A stretch of DNA of 64,000 nt from Istiophorus platypterus. Taxonomy: Eukaryota > Chordata > Actinopteri > Istiophoriformes > Istiophoridae. Within the stretch, counting starts at the first letter, position 1, and every line of letters begins with the position of its first letter. Made by a program: the position numbers and the translations under genes. Where the stretch lies: positions 13,110,060 to 13,174,059 of the forward strand of contig CM029134.1 of assembly GCA_016859345.1 (NCBI GenBank), written 5' to 3'. Shown here piece after piece: positions 13,266 through 27,492 of the stretch. The notes beneath the pieces are model-generated. The model worked only from the letters and a program-made list of their open reading frames with translations, was not told the DNA's origin and ran no database searches.

Positions 13266-13979
13266 TTCGAAGCGCATGATGTGAACCAACTCCACGGGAA
13301 AATACACCGGTCTCAGCCTGGATCCGCAGGGAATTATAAAACGTACCCAGGCTGCCTGTAGTGTGAAGACGTAGATCACATCTGGCCTGATGCAGGGACC
13401 ATTGAGGGACATGCCAAACACCTGTTTCCGCACGGATTGCGTTTTTTTAATCAGGAGGCGTCGTTTTTATTAGTTCACACACTCTCCCACTGGACGTGGG
13501 AGCCGAGCGTGTTTGTGGCCAGACAGATTTCCTCTGACTGGAAACCTTCTCAGTCTGTCTTTGGGGCTCACCATCTTCTAACATGACATCAGCTGAGGCA
13601 CCATATCTTTGACCACATGGTCATTATCCTGCCTGATCCAATTTCTGCAGTCAAGACGCTGGGAGATGCTTTTCCCTCGTTTCCGCTTGTTAATTTTCCC
13701 TGTGACAGCAAAACATTGACCACTCCTGTAGGTTAAAGGGCACATATAACTCGGATAGACACGCTGTACCAGCTGACAGGCTCAGAGAAACTTGCTAGCT
13801 AAGCAATATAAGGCTATAAACAACCCACAATGCAACACCCTTAACATAATGGGCTCCCTCCTTAAAACAAGAGATTTTCAGTGTTTCGGGTCCAATCTGA
13901 TAATTGCTCTTTACTGGCATGGAACTGAGCCTGGGGTCTGTTTGTTATTCTCCCCTTTAATGTTATTTTATTTCTTAGT

Positions 13980-14330
13980 TTAGGGGAGAACAGGGTAGCA
14001 CGAACCACTTCTTACATTTACTGAATTTACTGTAAAATAAAATTGTATTTGTTTCAAATGATAGTTACCTAATATACCCATGGGAATTAAAACAAATAAT
14101 ATTATAATTGGTGTCAGGAAAACAAGCCACCAAAAAAAGTTAGTCCTGTGCCACAGCTTGCCCCAAAGTAGGGGTAAGATGAGCAGAGGGATGGGGTAAA
14201 TTGACTGAAAGAAAACATTGATATAAAAATGACACAAAAATCAAACATTTTTGAGATCATTTTGAAAATTATTAAAGCCATCAAGTTAGCAAAGCCAAAA
14301 ACATACTCTTAAGTAAAACCACAAGTTTGT
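13980..14330. repeat. probable degraded interspersed repeat next to the foldback element
   Basis: GGGGAGAACAGGGTAGCACG at the left and GGGGTAAGATGAGC plus GGGGTAAATTGAC further in resemble a fish repeat family with repeated GGGGTAA motifs. Boundaries are approximate. Its closeness to the 14561 element suggests a repeat-insertion hot spot. Confidence 0.35.
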
Positions 14331-14560
14331 GCCCTGTTGTTTAACATGTTATCTAACCATTTTTCATTAAGATTAAACTGTGATCTTTATCTGTCTGAAG
14401 ACAGACAGAAGCTTTTCAGCTTGTCATTGCTGCCACAAATGCATCATTCACCAGCCCTGGGACATTATAAATGGTGGCTCTCCCTCCAGGGTCGGATCCC
14501 AACCGAGCACCCATTGCTTGGTTGTAGAATCTTTTCAGACGCCTAAGGGCAGTTTAATCC

Positions 14561-14825
14561 GAGGATTTTATAGAATCTCTTTAAGAGGATGTTGATTTAT
14601 TCTAATGGTCATTTTGGAGGCTGTAATTTGTGGTGCTGTTACACTGAGTTACACTTAGAAGTGTTCCTCTAAGGACAACCTAGCACATTTCAACAGCACC
14701 ACAAATCCTGAGAGGAACACCTCTCAGTATAACCTAGCACAGTTCAACAGCACCACAAATTACAGCCTCCAAAATGACCATTAAAATAAATCAGCATCCT
14801 CTTAAACAGATTCAATAAATCCTCC
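14561..14825. mobile_element. foldback element with 80-bp inverted arms (MITE-like)
   Basis: Bases 14561-14640 and the reverse complement of 14746-14825 align over about 80 bases with roughly five differences, both beginning GAGGATTT and ending GTGGTGCTGTT. The centre holds a tandem pair of the AACCTAGCAC..CAACAGCACCACAAAT unit (about 14676-14706 and 14730-14760) and short inverted GTGTTCCTCT/AGAGGAACAC segments. The transcript could fold into one long hairpin. No coding capacity and no obvious target-site duplication were seen. It is a non-autonomous DNA element or foldback repeat of unknown family. Confidence 0.75.
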
Positions 14826-17799
14826 TTCATGAGGGGAGGATTTACTGCAGTCCTGTTTTATTATACTGCATTAGTTTTATCTATCTGGACACAATAAATT
14901 GGGAAGTGAGTGTAGATGAATTTAATCACTTTCTGTCATGGTAACCTTTCCATGAACTAGAGAATCTGCATTTTTACTGAACAGCTTGACTTAAAACTTG
15001 ACATTTCATCAATGGGGTATTATGAAGTTTAGAAAACCAATGGAAAGGGTATTTTTGCATCAGCAAGAAAAATATCTGAAACAGTTTATGCACTATAACA
15101 ACGTAAGATGACGAATGGTGTGACATTACTTGCTATAACAGCAGTGGTGCAAAAATGACTTGTACCGCCTGTTAATAACCCTAATGTATCATGCTTGGTT
15201 GGGATAAAAGTCAACAAAACGTGATTGTCTTGCTAAGTGCAGAATCTTGTTGCATAACACGTTATCCAAATAATATCCAGTATATAAACATCCTTGGCAA
15301 AGGATGCAACGTTGAGATCTCTCAATTAGAATGGTCCATTGCCATAGTAGCAAATGTAAACAAAATCCCTGTGGTGCTTTGCATCAAAAACAAATCCTGA
15401 TTGGTTGAGAGCAAGATAGTATATTCGTTGTGCTACAGCTGGACTAACACCAAACAAAGACACAATATTTACACTGAAGAATGTTCCAGGCTGTAGTTGT
15501 TGCCTGCGTTAAACTGAGGAATATCCTGACCGCATGTCGGGCTTGAATTGGCTTGACCCAAACAAGCAAACAAATGAAGAATGGACATATAGATGTGCTA
15601 AATTGGTGGACATTTTTAAAATAAGAGCATGGAAAAACTTTTATACCAAAGTCACAAAGTCAAAAAAGTTTACTTTGTGACTCTTTATATAAAGAACCTT
15701 GAAAGTACCAGCTTCCAGGCTCAACAAAAATTCAACAAAAATATTGTCAAATATTTGATTATTTATCCGTGTTATAAATGTTAATGTTAATGTCACCTCA
15801 GAAGTTTGTGTGTGCTTGACATTGTCTGAAATGCCCCAAGTTTTCAGACCCATTCGTCAGACGAAATGCAAGATAACGCAAATAAAGTAGAGCAGCAACC
15901 CAAGACCTCTCAGGCTAAACCCACCTCCTCAGCTCCCTGTGGTCATGTTTTAAAGGTGGGCGAATGGAAAGAACTTCGACTCTGTGATCATTAGCCTGCT
16001 GTGCTCATGCATTCGGGGGAAAGTCACATCATTACTGCTGTCTGTCTCCGTCGCATGCACAATGGAAACATCTTGCTGCTGCAATGGGAACCTTGGATTT
16101 GTGGTGTAATAAAATAATGATTATCCTGAAGCAGGCCTGGAATAGATGCTTGCAATGTTTAGGATTTCCTCCCAAAGCAGCATGGTGTTTTGCACGGGGA
16201 TTAAGTGATCAGTTTTCTAGGCACCAGTGATCGGACAGACTAGTGCTTGAGTGCCACGTGAGCTAATGTGGGTGTGTTTCCTGAGAAACAAGGATTTGTC
16301 TGCTGAATTAATACAAATGGGACAAATGTTGAATCGTGGCAAAGCTCGACAGTTTTGCAAGTTTCCATCTTAATTAGATCCTCTGTGACAAACTTCTCCT
16401 TCAGTGGATACAAGAAGGACAACTTAGTGCTGATGGGGAAACTGATAGGTAGCCTGCGTCTCTCTTTCTATGTCTCTGTCACATTTACCCACTTCCCTCC
16501 TACACATGCTGCCGCTCATCATTTCCCTAACTCAGATCATTATTGATTGTGGTTTGTTATACAGTGAGTGTGCTGCGCGGTGCTAATCACACGGTTTTCC
16601 CAACATTCCTTTTTTTGATTTGGCCTATTCAGAGATCACTCTCCATTTGGCCTGTAAATGCACACCCTGGAAGAAAAATTTGTATACAAAGGAAATAATC
16701 AGTGAAGGGAATAGCATGGAAACGGGGCTAAAGGGAAACCCGCCTACGAGAGAATACGTGAGTATTTGCATATGAAACAGGACCACAGGTGTGGTAAGGC
16801 AGATGATGAGGGCATAGGGGTGCTTTGACTCCCTCCCACCTTGCATTTTTGTTATGCGGGAAGTTGATAAACCGGATCCCAAGGGTTCAGTGTATCCACA
16901 GGACAGAATATCAAAGGTGGCTGATGGGACGTTGGTGTGCAAAGACTGTAGAAGTAGTCGCTCTCACAAGGTATGATTCACATTAGGATGCACCGACAAA
17001 TGCAGGAATCAACCCGGAGCCAATGACAGATTCTCCCAAACTTAGTTGTTGCGCAGGTTTGTGATTCCGTCTTCACTAAACTTCTAAGCAATCCATGTAT
17101 TTAGACACACAAATCACATGTAAATTAGAAGTGTGCCTTCAAGAATGCGTTTTAAACTCCTGATTTCACAGTTACTTGCAATGTCACCTTAGCTTTATTT
17201 AACTCTAAATTCTAGATTGTAACTCTCAATCAATAGCACATTTTCTGTGGTTAGGAGAATGTCAAAGAAATGTATTCATCCTTTCAAAAAACTCAAAATG
17301 AGATGTCCTTGTCCTTCTTTATCTTGCCTGTGTGAAGGCAGAGATGAACAACATTTCATCTTGCCCTTCTATAATGAATATCCTCTGGCCCAAAAATTGA
17401 ACTATTTTATCTTGCCAAAATATAGCAATTAAAAACAGTATGTAAAGCCTGATTAGCGCTCACATTTGGATTATTTAACATCTTTTACTCTTCCCCTGAG
17501 GTACTCACCTTGTATCATAACAAAGGCCTGGATTTGAACCTGATGAATGATGCGTCTGTTATATCCAAACTGCACCACATCATCTGATTTGATGGTCATC
17601 GCATGTTGTGGCATAGCTGTCAGGCTTCTGCTTTCCTTCTCATAGAAGATCACCCAGCTCCTGCTGCTCATGGTTTTTCAAAGGAATCGACAAAGTTATC
17701 TTACACAACAACTTCAAACTGACAATGCCCAAAATTCTTTATTAATAATTGCGTCCTACTGACTGTGTCCACAGCCACGGGTTCATTTTTTGATACTAT

Positions 17800-18060
17800 C
17801 ATTGGTGTTTCAAGGTAAGAAAATGTCAAAATCTACACATATTTACATATGTTTAAAAGTTACTCCGTAGAGTTTTTGACCGTTAGTAGCACTATGGGGC
17901 AATGCTTCTATGAGTGGGTCCAAATTTTGTTTACAGCCTTTACACGTATGCTCAGGAGCGCTAGCTTCCTGCAACCATTTTCAGCTGGTTGATAGAGTAT
18001 TTAGTGTGTGCAGATAAGTGACAAATTGCATTATCTCTTACACAGCTTCCTTAATTTACA
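17800..18060. repeat. possible degraded interspersed repeat
   Basis: AGTTACTCCGTAGAGTTTTT and TATGGGGCAATGCTTC resemble recurrent teleost non-autonomous element sequence. No inverted termini or coding capacity were seen, so the call rests on recall alone. Confidence 0.3.
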
Positions 18061-21000
18061 TAGAGATTAGCCCAAAACATATTGTTAATCATTACAGGAC
18101 TTATAAATAGTTAATTGGAGAGGGATACTGATGCTGGGGAAAGTAATAATTAATGTGGCTGGACACAGATGGGACAGTATGGGATACTTAATTAAATTTT
18201 GGCACTGGGAAATGACCCAGTTTTGAAGTTGTTAGGAGTATGGATAAGTTTAAAGTCAACTCAAAGAAACCAAATTTAAACAAAACTCTAATTTGAATCC
18301 CTACAAATTTTTTTTTTTTGCTTTTGTAGAACAAAAATAGTATATTTTCTCAGTTGATATGTGTCATCTTGAGAATTGTTAACATGTTAGAAAAGTTGTT
18401 AGCTTTTAAAAAGTAAATTTAATGAAGCTAAGAGACTTGAACATCTTGGAACTTTTGATCAGTGCTCAGCTGTATGCCTGGAGGCTAAAGCAACATCACC
18501 ATGCACAGTGGAATCTTCTGAGGCCTGCATAATACTGTGTTTTATACATTATGTAAATATTTCAGTGGCTGAATCTCTGCTCTCCAACTGCGCATGTTTT
18601 GGCATTTGAAGATTTCAAAACACTCCTTTGTTAAGCAACTCTGAGGATTTTGCTGTGTTTGTTGTCTGTCTGTCTGTATGTCTGGGGTTTCTGAGGATCA
18701 GTGTTGATGTAAGTAGCTGCCAGCTGCTGTCTCTCAGCTCACTGTCCAGGCGGTTCCTTCAGTCTGTGAGCCAGCCACAAATAAAATCGTGCAATAAACG
18801 CCTCAGCAAGAAGACGTCTGCTTGCAGGTGGTTGTAGGCTGAGCCGTCACACCTGCAGGGACTGTTCTTATCTGTTTTGTCACCTCAGCCGTGAAACTCT
18901 GCAGGTCAGCACAAAGCAGGAATAACTGAACGACACCTTGGGTGATCAGGAACTCTTCCTAACTCGCAGGTGAGATCTGTGTATAATCTATCATATACGC
19001 TGTTCAAACCTTGACACAGTTTAAGTTTACTTTTACTTTTAGTCTAAGATACTTACTTCATTTTATAAAATTCAAAATTTCAAACATTGTACACTCTGCT
19101 CAAGTTTTGCAAACCTCACCTCTCACCAATCTTTCAATGACATTTCACTTTTTTGTCCATGCTCAAAAGTATTAAATAAAAAGACTTCAGGTTCAAGTTC
19201 CATACTCATTCATATGCGTGGTAATTGTGTTTAGAAAAGTACCTCAAAAGCAATAAGGCATCAAGAAAATGACTCATGACTAAAGTATGGTTACAAAAAT
19301 ATCTTAAGGGCTGTGGGAACTCAAGAGCTGCATTTTGTACCAGAACTTGGTACTGTCTTGATAATAAAAACCTAAAGTGGATCATATAGTTTATGTTATA
19401 AAGGGTATGCCAGTTTGAACTTTACCCTTTGAAAGAGAGTGCTAATTCAAACATATTAGTCACACATCCAAAGTACACTACGCTTAAGAAATCATGCTAT
19501 TCTGCCAGTTGAACAATGGATTTTATGAGTGAAAATCCAAGTCATATGGAAAAATTTCTGACCTTGCTCTACTTTGAAGCTTGTTATAGAGTTTTTTTCT
19601 TCAGTTTTCATTTTGGTGAGTTTTTGGTTTTAAATTGTATAACCTGCCAGTAGATATACAAGTTGTTCATAAAATTTCTCCTGTAATCGTTACAGATTTG
19701 GGTCAGATGTGGTGTCACTGCCTTATCGTGCCCGTTACTGGAGGGAATTCTCAATCACAGAATCAGAGCACACAGTGAAGTTAGGGAATGGGATTGTTCG
19801 GTAACAGATTGCAATCAGATGCAGCCTGAGGGACTGTCAACTGGTAAAAGGTTATCTAGCTTGCTGCACACAGCTACTGCTATTGCACTGTGTACTGATA
19901 CACCGCTGACAGGAATTTGGATGATGTCTGACAATTTATAAGGAGATATGTCATAAGGTAAAGATAAAAGTAGTTCAGCAGGAGGTACTGAGCTCTAAAA
20001 CTGTGCACACTAGGGCATCGTTAGAACAGCTTGGGTGGGAATATAGTATTCTGTCAACTCTCCTCAGCACTGAAAGATGAAAATGAAAGAAAAGCCTGAA
20101 AGAATCAGAGACGGGGAACTAGCTTAGCATGTGAGTGTGGGTGAGGATGAAACAAGCAGGTGAAAGAGCTGATCAACGCACTAGCTGGTGGCAGCTTTGG
20201 CATTTATTTCTCTGATCTTAGAAAACTGTAAAATAATGAACTCAAGTGATTAAAAAAGAAAGTGGGAGGTGTCATGTCACAGCAGAGATGAGCAGAACAT
20301 CCGGGTATCTTCTCCTGCTGTCCCCGGAAGCGCCAATAGATTAGGGTACCTGGAAAGGTCTCTGATTATCTCGGGGCCCTGTCTACGGCAGAGTCTTGAT
20401 TGGCACTGGCCCACAAGGAAGCGTCGCCTTCCTTAGATGGAACTGGAATGGATTTAATAGGTTTTAAGGCTTTGGCTCTCAGTGTGATGGAAGCAGATAG
20501 AGGTGGAAACACCAGGACGTTGTGACAAAGAGAAGGCTTGACAGCGGAGCACAGAAGTGAGCGAGACAGAGAGAAAGAATAGGACACAGTTAAAGCAAAC
20601 TAACAAAAGAAAGTGATTTTCCTGATTAGGAAGAGGTGATTTTAGATTAGTGTCTCTGTTGCTTCACTTCTTATTTTCCTGACATGCCTAATATAACCAT
20701 ATTATTGCAGGAGAATTATGTGTAAACAATAATTACATTCATGAACCCTTTAAATAGATAATAAAACATCTGTTGTGCTCTTAATAGGGCATATTGTTAC
20801 ACAGCAGATAGAAAAGCTGAAGACTACTGCTGAAAGACTAAAGCAGAAACTACTCACACTGTTTCCATTATCAGCGACAGTGAGATTTTAAGCTCCAGTG
20901 ATGCCAAACACTATTATTATGATTTTTAAAAATTCTCTCATTCTATTAACAAGTGTATCGAATTCAACTTTTAATGATGAGTTTCAACATAAAGTGTATT

Positions 21001-24000
21001 AATATTAAAACACAGTCTTTGGACATTAGAACTCCAGGAGGTTCTTTCCTGGGATGAATTTAATCAACATTAATATCTCCACAACTTTTTGCTGTTCTGC
21101 CAGGTTTCTGACTCAGTGAAAAAGTAGTTAATCCACATGAAAACCTGCAGCCCACAGGGCAGAGGAAAATGAGTGATTTCCAATATGTGGTATGATTATG
21201 GTGAATGTTTAAAAAAAGTACTTTAAGGGAAAGTATGACAGAAGCATAACCTTTGAATCAAGGAAAAAAGGAATCCAAGCCTTAGTAATATAAAATAGAA
21301 AGAGGCAAAGCAGCAAGAAGCAAAAAGAAAAAAGAAAAAAAAGCAAAGAAATCATTTCAAGTTTCATGCAATTCCATAATATTGACTGCGTTTGTATCTC
21401 GGATCACACACTTGCTGCTTCTAACAACCTAATCTGAAAATAAAAATGCGTGTGGCAGTATTTTGCTGCTTGATCCCTAATCGACTGTATGTGTCTCTTT
21501 GATCCTGCTCTTTTTTCTCAATCAAAGCCAAGCTCTTCTCCAAAAACACTATGTCTGAGAAGAAGCTGAAAATACAATTTTAGAAAATAATAAAAAAGTC
21601 AAGTCATAGCCATGTCAGGCTTCTTAATGCATGGCAGCTCAGCAGTCACTGTACATTAGTGTGGTCATCAAGGGAGAGAAAGCAATAGCCAGTGTATGGT
21701 GTGGGGAGAGGGCAACATGCACTCAGTCGTGCTCGACACATATTTCCTAGTGAGGCGTAGAGCTTATAGGGCTATCAATACATCCAGATAGTGCTGCTAG
21801 CAATATGGGGCCTGTGAAAAGATGCATACAGTGCATATAGGCTAAAACAGTCACTGCTGCAGAAGGTTCCCAGGCAATATCTCAAACTGCTGGTTCTCCG
21901 GGAGAAGGTGGTGCCAGTCTTCAGCTGGCTACAGAATCAGATGGCCTGGGGCATGACAGGAAGACATAACTCAGAGGGAGAGGTGAAGGGAAGAGGGCAT
22001 GGGCAATTCTGCAAGCAGACATAATGAAAATGTGCTGAAGACATTTCTCTTCAACATTTCATGGAAGACTGCCTTCAAACTTTTGAAGGAGGTGTTCAGT
22101 TTTTGGAGGGTTTTCCTATCAGTTTACAGTAAATGAAGTGTGACTTAAATGAGGATTCTCTCTGAGCGCCAGTAGGTCACCGGCAGAGCAAATGACACAA
22201 AAAGGGCAGATATTCGTAGCAAGCTTCATTTAAAACATGATTGGAATGAAACGCTGCACAGAAATCTTGTTCGCTACCACACCACCGGTAACCCCAGAGC
22301 TCCCAGATGAAGATCGTGCTGTGTTGTTGGACAGACATCAAAGGCAGTGGCCTCAAATAGTTTCTCTGTCGCACCGTGTGACTGCGCAGTACTTTGCATC
22401 CTCGATATGTACACCGACAAGCCGATAACCATATTACACATGCATAATGCGCACTAACCCATATACTCATGCACACAAACATGTTACATTACAAGCTTTG
22501 AACCCACCTGAACCGTCGGTTATTGTCCCACTTTCTAAGAAGTGGCAGTCGACTAAGTCCACCATCCCTGCACCCAGACACAGAATCCCAGTTGCTAGTC
22601 TGTCGCAGTTGTCTTGACCTTTGATCCCTAAGTCTTTGAAACCTGGTCACCCTATCCCGCTGGCAGCCCAGATCCCTCCCGGTGTGACATCTGTGGAAAT
22701 ATACACCAGCGTGTTTGTTACTAAAGTGAGCATGGTGGAAGTCAAGCCACCCAGGGAGAGAGGTGAGAGGTGAGGATGTTTACACACTTTTAGAGTCCTG
22801 GGATGCTTCGCTCTGTCTTTCAAAGGAACCTCTGGTCCCTCTGAGAATATATGTCATTTCAGCGGTATGTTTAACTCACACTATATGGGAATCAAAAATA
22901 ATTCTGAAGAATTTCAGATTTAAAAGAAACAAAAAAAGACAAATCAGAAAGGGCTGTTTTAAAGCCGTCTGACCGTCGTAGCCACAAATGTCAGCCTACT
23001 ACATGGTACATTCAGTGCATTCACATTCAAACATCATCCCAGTGAAGTGTATACTTTTTTCTGACACCCATCAGGATTCCTATCCGACTCTAAGAATATG
23101 CCTGGCTTTACTGAAAAACTCTTTATTGAAAATCGAATTCTTAGATATTTTGATCGCAAGTATGATGAATGAATACATTTCTATCAAACCCCCATGTGTG
23201 TTTGCTGCACTTGAGACACTAAAAACCAATAGACACTGTACAAACTGAATTACGATGAACATGTCAAGACAGGTCATTTCTCTCACTATATTTTTTCTCC
23301 AAATTCACTTGCTGAATTACAAATTGATCCAATCATTTTGGCAGTCAGACCGAAGGGAGTCCTACAGTATTCACAAAGAGAACAAACCGACTGATATTAA
23401 GTTAGCATTTCATCAGGATTCTTTCCGGTAAATCAATATTTACTTCTAAGTTTTAATGCCTGATCATCCCTAAAACCCAAGGCGCTCTGATAGTTTAGAA
23501 TATAATGTTGTAGAAAAAGCTTAATGGTATTATTGTAACTCCTTTATCCATTTTTGGCTTTGAGATTAAGATATTTTTACTTGTGAGGAACCTCCTGATG
23601 AGAACACACACACACTTTACAAGCACATTACAATTAAATGTGCTCTCCTATTACTGTGTAAAATGCAGAGAAATTATATAAAACAAGCAGGAAGGCTGCC
23701 CCTCCTCTTTCGATGACCTGAGAATTCATTAGGGACAACAAAGCACATGAGAAAAATTTAAGAATGGAGTAATTTTAGTAATTCTACCGTGATCTCTCCA
23801 TGGCACCAGTGGTGGGATATAATTAAGAGGAGTGACAAGGCTCAGTAGCTGTGGCATTGTGTTCTCTAGCTATTCCTTTTTTACGTTTTGGGATTGTGGG
23901 AATTACTCTAGGCAGAATTTTTTTTTGTGGGAATAGAGTCACAGGAAAAAGCGTAGTCTTCATTGTTAAAGTATTACTATGTCAGAGAATATGGCCAAGT

Positions 24001-27000
24001 AGGAATTGCCTCCAACCCTGGATTAGTACTTACACGATGAGGGGCTTAGTCAGTGACACCTAATAATTCTTGCCTAAATTGGTCTTAAATGTCGATGTGT
24101 CACCGTCATAATGACCTAAAAAGTAGGAGTGAACTTGGCTGAGCTGCAGACATGGATTGCTGCCATGTTTACCCTCAACCTGCCACCGAGCGCACACATC
24201 CTCCCTGACTGGCCAAACAAATGCTGAGTGCTACAACTAGCCTGAGGAGGAAACAGACATGCATTCATCAGCAGCGTCAATCAGTCACTAAACCGTCTCG
24301 ACGTGGCAGCTTTCAGACACACAGGCGGCTCTTTCACCCCTGTCCAGATTGTTTTTAAATCCATTTTTAGCCACATCTCCCTAATCACTCATGTAGGAAA
24401 ACAAATGAAATTGAAAACGGTGTAAATAAACATATTCATTGTTCCAATGCTCTGGTGAGGGCTACGCTGTAATTAACCAAGAGGAGGTGGACTCAAAAAG
24501 CCAGATAAGGCCGATCAATGCTGATCCACAGGACAGTGAGCAACACAGGCCACTGAGGCTGGTAAATCAGGGAGAAAGCTCCGGTCATGCAGCTGAACAT
24601 CCACTCCACCCATCCGGCTGGGGGGATGGGGGTTACACCAAAATTGAATTACCAAGCTCATCACATGTATTTACTTCTGTGAGTGGGAGTTTGTTTCACA
24701 AAAGCTCTGTCTTATTTAACCATGACCAAAATTAATAAGGAGGCATGTGGAAGTTTCGAATGTCGCGACTAGCTAGCATTTGCCCTGACAGCCGTCTCCA
24801 ACTCTTGTTTTGCTTCTATGGTTATCACTTCTATCCTTCCACTGAACTGAGAGTGCTAACCGGCTAAAAAAACCCTTTCTGATATAACTTTGTGATAGCG
24901 GTTCCGATAGCATCCAGGCTCTAAAGTAGTAATGCCGTATTGTCATCTCATAATCAGGGCTCTCTTTCTTCCCTAAATTTCACCAGCTGACTGTTGACCT
25001 TTCCACCTGACAACAGAAAAATGGCCTGTCTAATCTATTCTTATGTCTCATGAACCATTTTACACCGGAGAAATATGACACGGGTACAAACGTAATGTAT
25101 GTCCGCAACTATATATCAGAAGAGATTTTGAATTTCAATATTTTTTTTTTTTGTTTGTATGTCTGTTAAATAATTTTATGTCTAGTGTGTGTACATGCGT
25201 GGGTATAAATAAACCTAAAAGAGATCTGATCTGAGGTCTAATATGCCTTAGCCGTAGTTTAGAATGGAAGTCTCTAAACCGATCAGGCAAATTAAAATGT
25301 TGCAGATTAGTCATAGCAGGCTTTTATCTGCAGCTGCCCCCCCCATTATAATCAATACTATATTGATTGCTGATACCATTTTGCTCCATCCAGAGAGATG
25401 TTCCTGCACAGGATTTTGGTGGAAGCAAGGCACAGCTGGGCGATTATGTGCATATGTCAATATGAGTGTGAACCTTTTTCACATCAATCAACACCTCCGA
25501 TTGTATTGGAAATCAGAAATGACTAAAGCCCCATATGATCACGGTGTGACTCATCATGTTTTCCTGCACATTGCAGTTTTAAATAACAGGGATGCTATTT
25601 ATAGGGATAAGGTTAGTGCAGTGGTTGGAGTCTATCGGCCTGATTTTAAGACTCTCCCGAATTATAGGTTCAGCATCAGCAGCAAGATACGTCTTTGGTA
25701 ATTTCTTTCTTCCCACACATACTGAAATTTTTAAAACAAAAATATCTTTCTAGAGTTCTGACTGTACATGTTACCAATTACCAATTATCAATTACCATTA
25801 CGTAGACTGCAACTCACATTTCCATTTAGTTGTAATGTTTCCCAAAAGATAACAAGCCCATAATGAAGAAAATGCCTTCACTGAGGGATTGTTAGATGCA
25901 GTATATACAGTAAACGCTGCTGCTGAAAAGTGCATATGCTGCCAAGCACATATTAGTCTGAACTTCAAATAAGCTGGAGACCAACATAGCGGAAAGATCA
26001 AGCATATACATAAATCAAAGTAGCAGCACTTCAAACACTGACTGCAGGGACAAATGAATCATAAATGGAAACACTCAAATGCTTTTTTTGAAGTTACGGC
26101 AGTATTATTTCTTTAATATATGAGTTATAATTCTTTTTTTTTCTTGCTGGGGTCTGAATATAAAATGAATTATGGATTATTGGAGATTATGGTTCATTCA
26201 CAACAATCGATCAGTTTCATCTGTTATTCTCTACATGACTCTTTAGTCCAAATGCTTTTTTTAGCCTGAGCTCAAAAGTTCCGCCAGGCATCTGTCACAG
26301 AGGGGAACACGAAAGTTGTTTTTTTATTTTTCCCCAAACTAGAACTTGTCAAAAAGCATAATCAAAGCATATGCATTCATTTCTATGACTTTAACCACCT
26401 CAAATCTAATTAGGGGGCAGCAGTAGATATAGTTCTTCTCAGGCAGTTCCTCTGAAATTCAATGAAAAAACTGAGGGTGTTGTAAATTTTGGTCTTACCA
26501 GTGAAAGCACATCAGAGATATGTGATGAGTAATGCCTGGCTCCTGGTAGAGAGCAAGCTAGAACAAAGCTGATGGCAAACAGTGGTTGGCACTGACACTC
26601 AATAGGGGAAGAGAGACTGCAACAGGGTGGACAATATGTCAAAGGTGAAAAAAAAGAAATGGCTGAACGCATACAATTAAAGATGAATATTAAGAGAGAT
26701 GGTAGGGGAGAGCCTTCACAGTCGGAGGGAAAGAGAGATCAGACCTCACTTTCCTGACAACGGTAATTACTTCCTTGGTTTAACTCATGGCCTGAATCTC
26801 CTCCACAGCCAACGAACGGTTACCGCTTGGGTTCGGTGCTGCTTGTTCCTGTGATGAGAGTTTTCCTGTGAAGGGTTTGTGCTTTACTTTTCTACAATCC
26901 AAACCTAACCAGTGAGGCGCACTTCTTAAAGATGACTGGACAGCAAATTTAATCCTCAAAGGATGAGAGGAGTTTAGGATTATGTGCCATATCTCACAGA

Positions 27001-27181
27001 CCAATGAGAGGATTTGAGACTGTTTGGTCCTGACGGCTTGGCCAATCACAGCCTGAGGGAAAGGATCACATAGGAAAAAAGCAGCAGTGAAGAAAAGATG
27101 CTCTATGATTGCCATGGTCTAAGGAAGAGGCTTTTTGCTCAACCACAAAATACTGAATTACAAAATGTGTCTTAAAAAAAA

Positions 27182-27182
<1 letters not shown>

Positions 27183-27246
<64 letters not shown>

Positions 27247-27308
27247 CCTACCTATCTATCTATCTATCTATCTATCCATCTCTCTCTCTCTATATATATA
27301 TATATATA
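27183..27308 (+). repeat. TCTA tetranucleotide array grading into TC and TA repeats
   Basis: About 24 TCTA units with a few variant CCTA/TCCA units are followed by TC and then TA dinucleotides. It is the longest simple repeat in the window. The order of interruptions is typical of an old microsatellite. Confidence 0.95.
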
Positions 27309-27477
27309 AATTATTACTTGGCTGTCTAGTTGTTAAATGATAGGTGAACTTTTGTGTTATTGAAACCCACAGCAATGATTGCGATGTAGACGTGAATAAA
27401 ACAACCTGTTCAACTGTAAACATGTCAGTTTTCTGTGCTGTTGATACAAATTTTCATCAAATATTCATAACATATTG

Positions 27478-27492
27478 AGAACATTTTGGTCT
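27478..27492. promoter_or_regulatory. glucocorticoid-response-element-like site upstream of L-GILZ
   Basis: AGAACATTTTGGTCT has a perfect left half-site and one mismatch in the right half-site (TGGTCT for TGTTCT), with the correct 3-base spacing. It lies about 6.4 kb upstream of the L-GILZ start codon. Confidence 0.3.

Noticed and set aside
22763..22972. RGEDVY peptide resembling a motif in phosphoribosylpyrophosphate synthetase, a neighbour of TSC22D3 in mammals
   Set aside because: Only six residues match and the surrounding residues do not. It is coincidence.
25264..25701. 145-codon plus-strand frame
   Set aside because: No recognisable domain or neighbouring exon signal.
27183..27308. 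Regularly spaced repeats reminiscent of a CRISPR array
   Set aside because: It is a tetranucleotide microsatellite in a vertebrate genome with no spacers.
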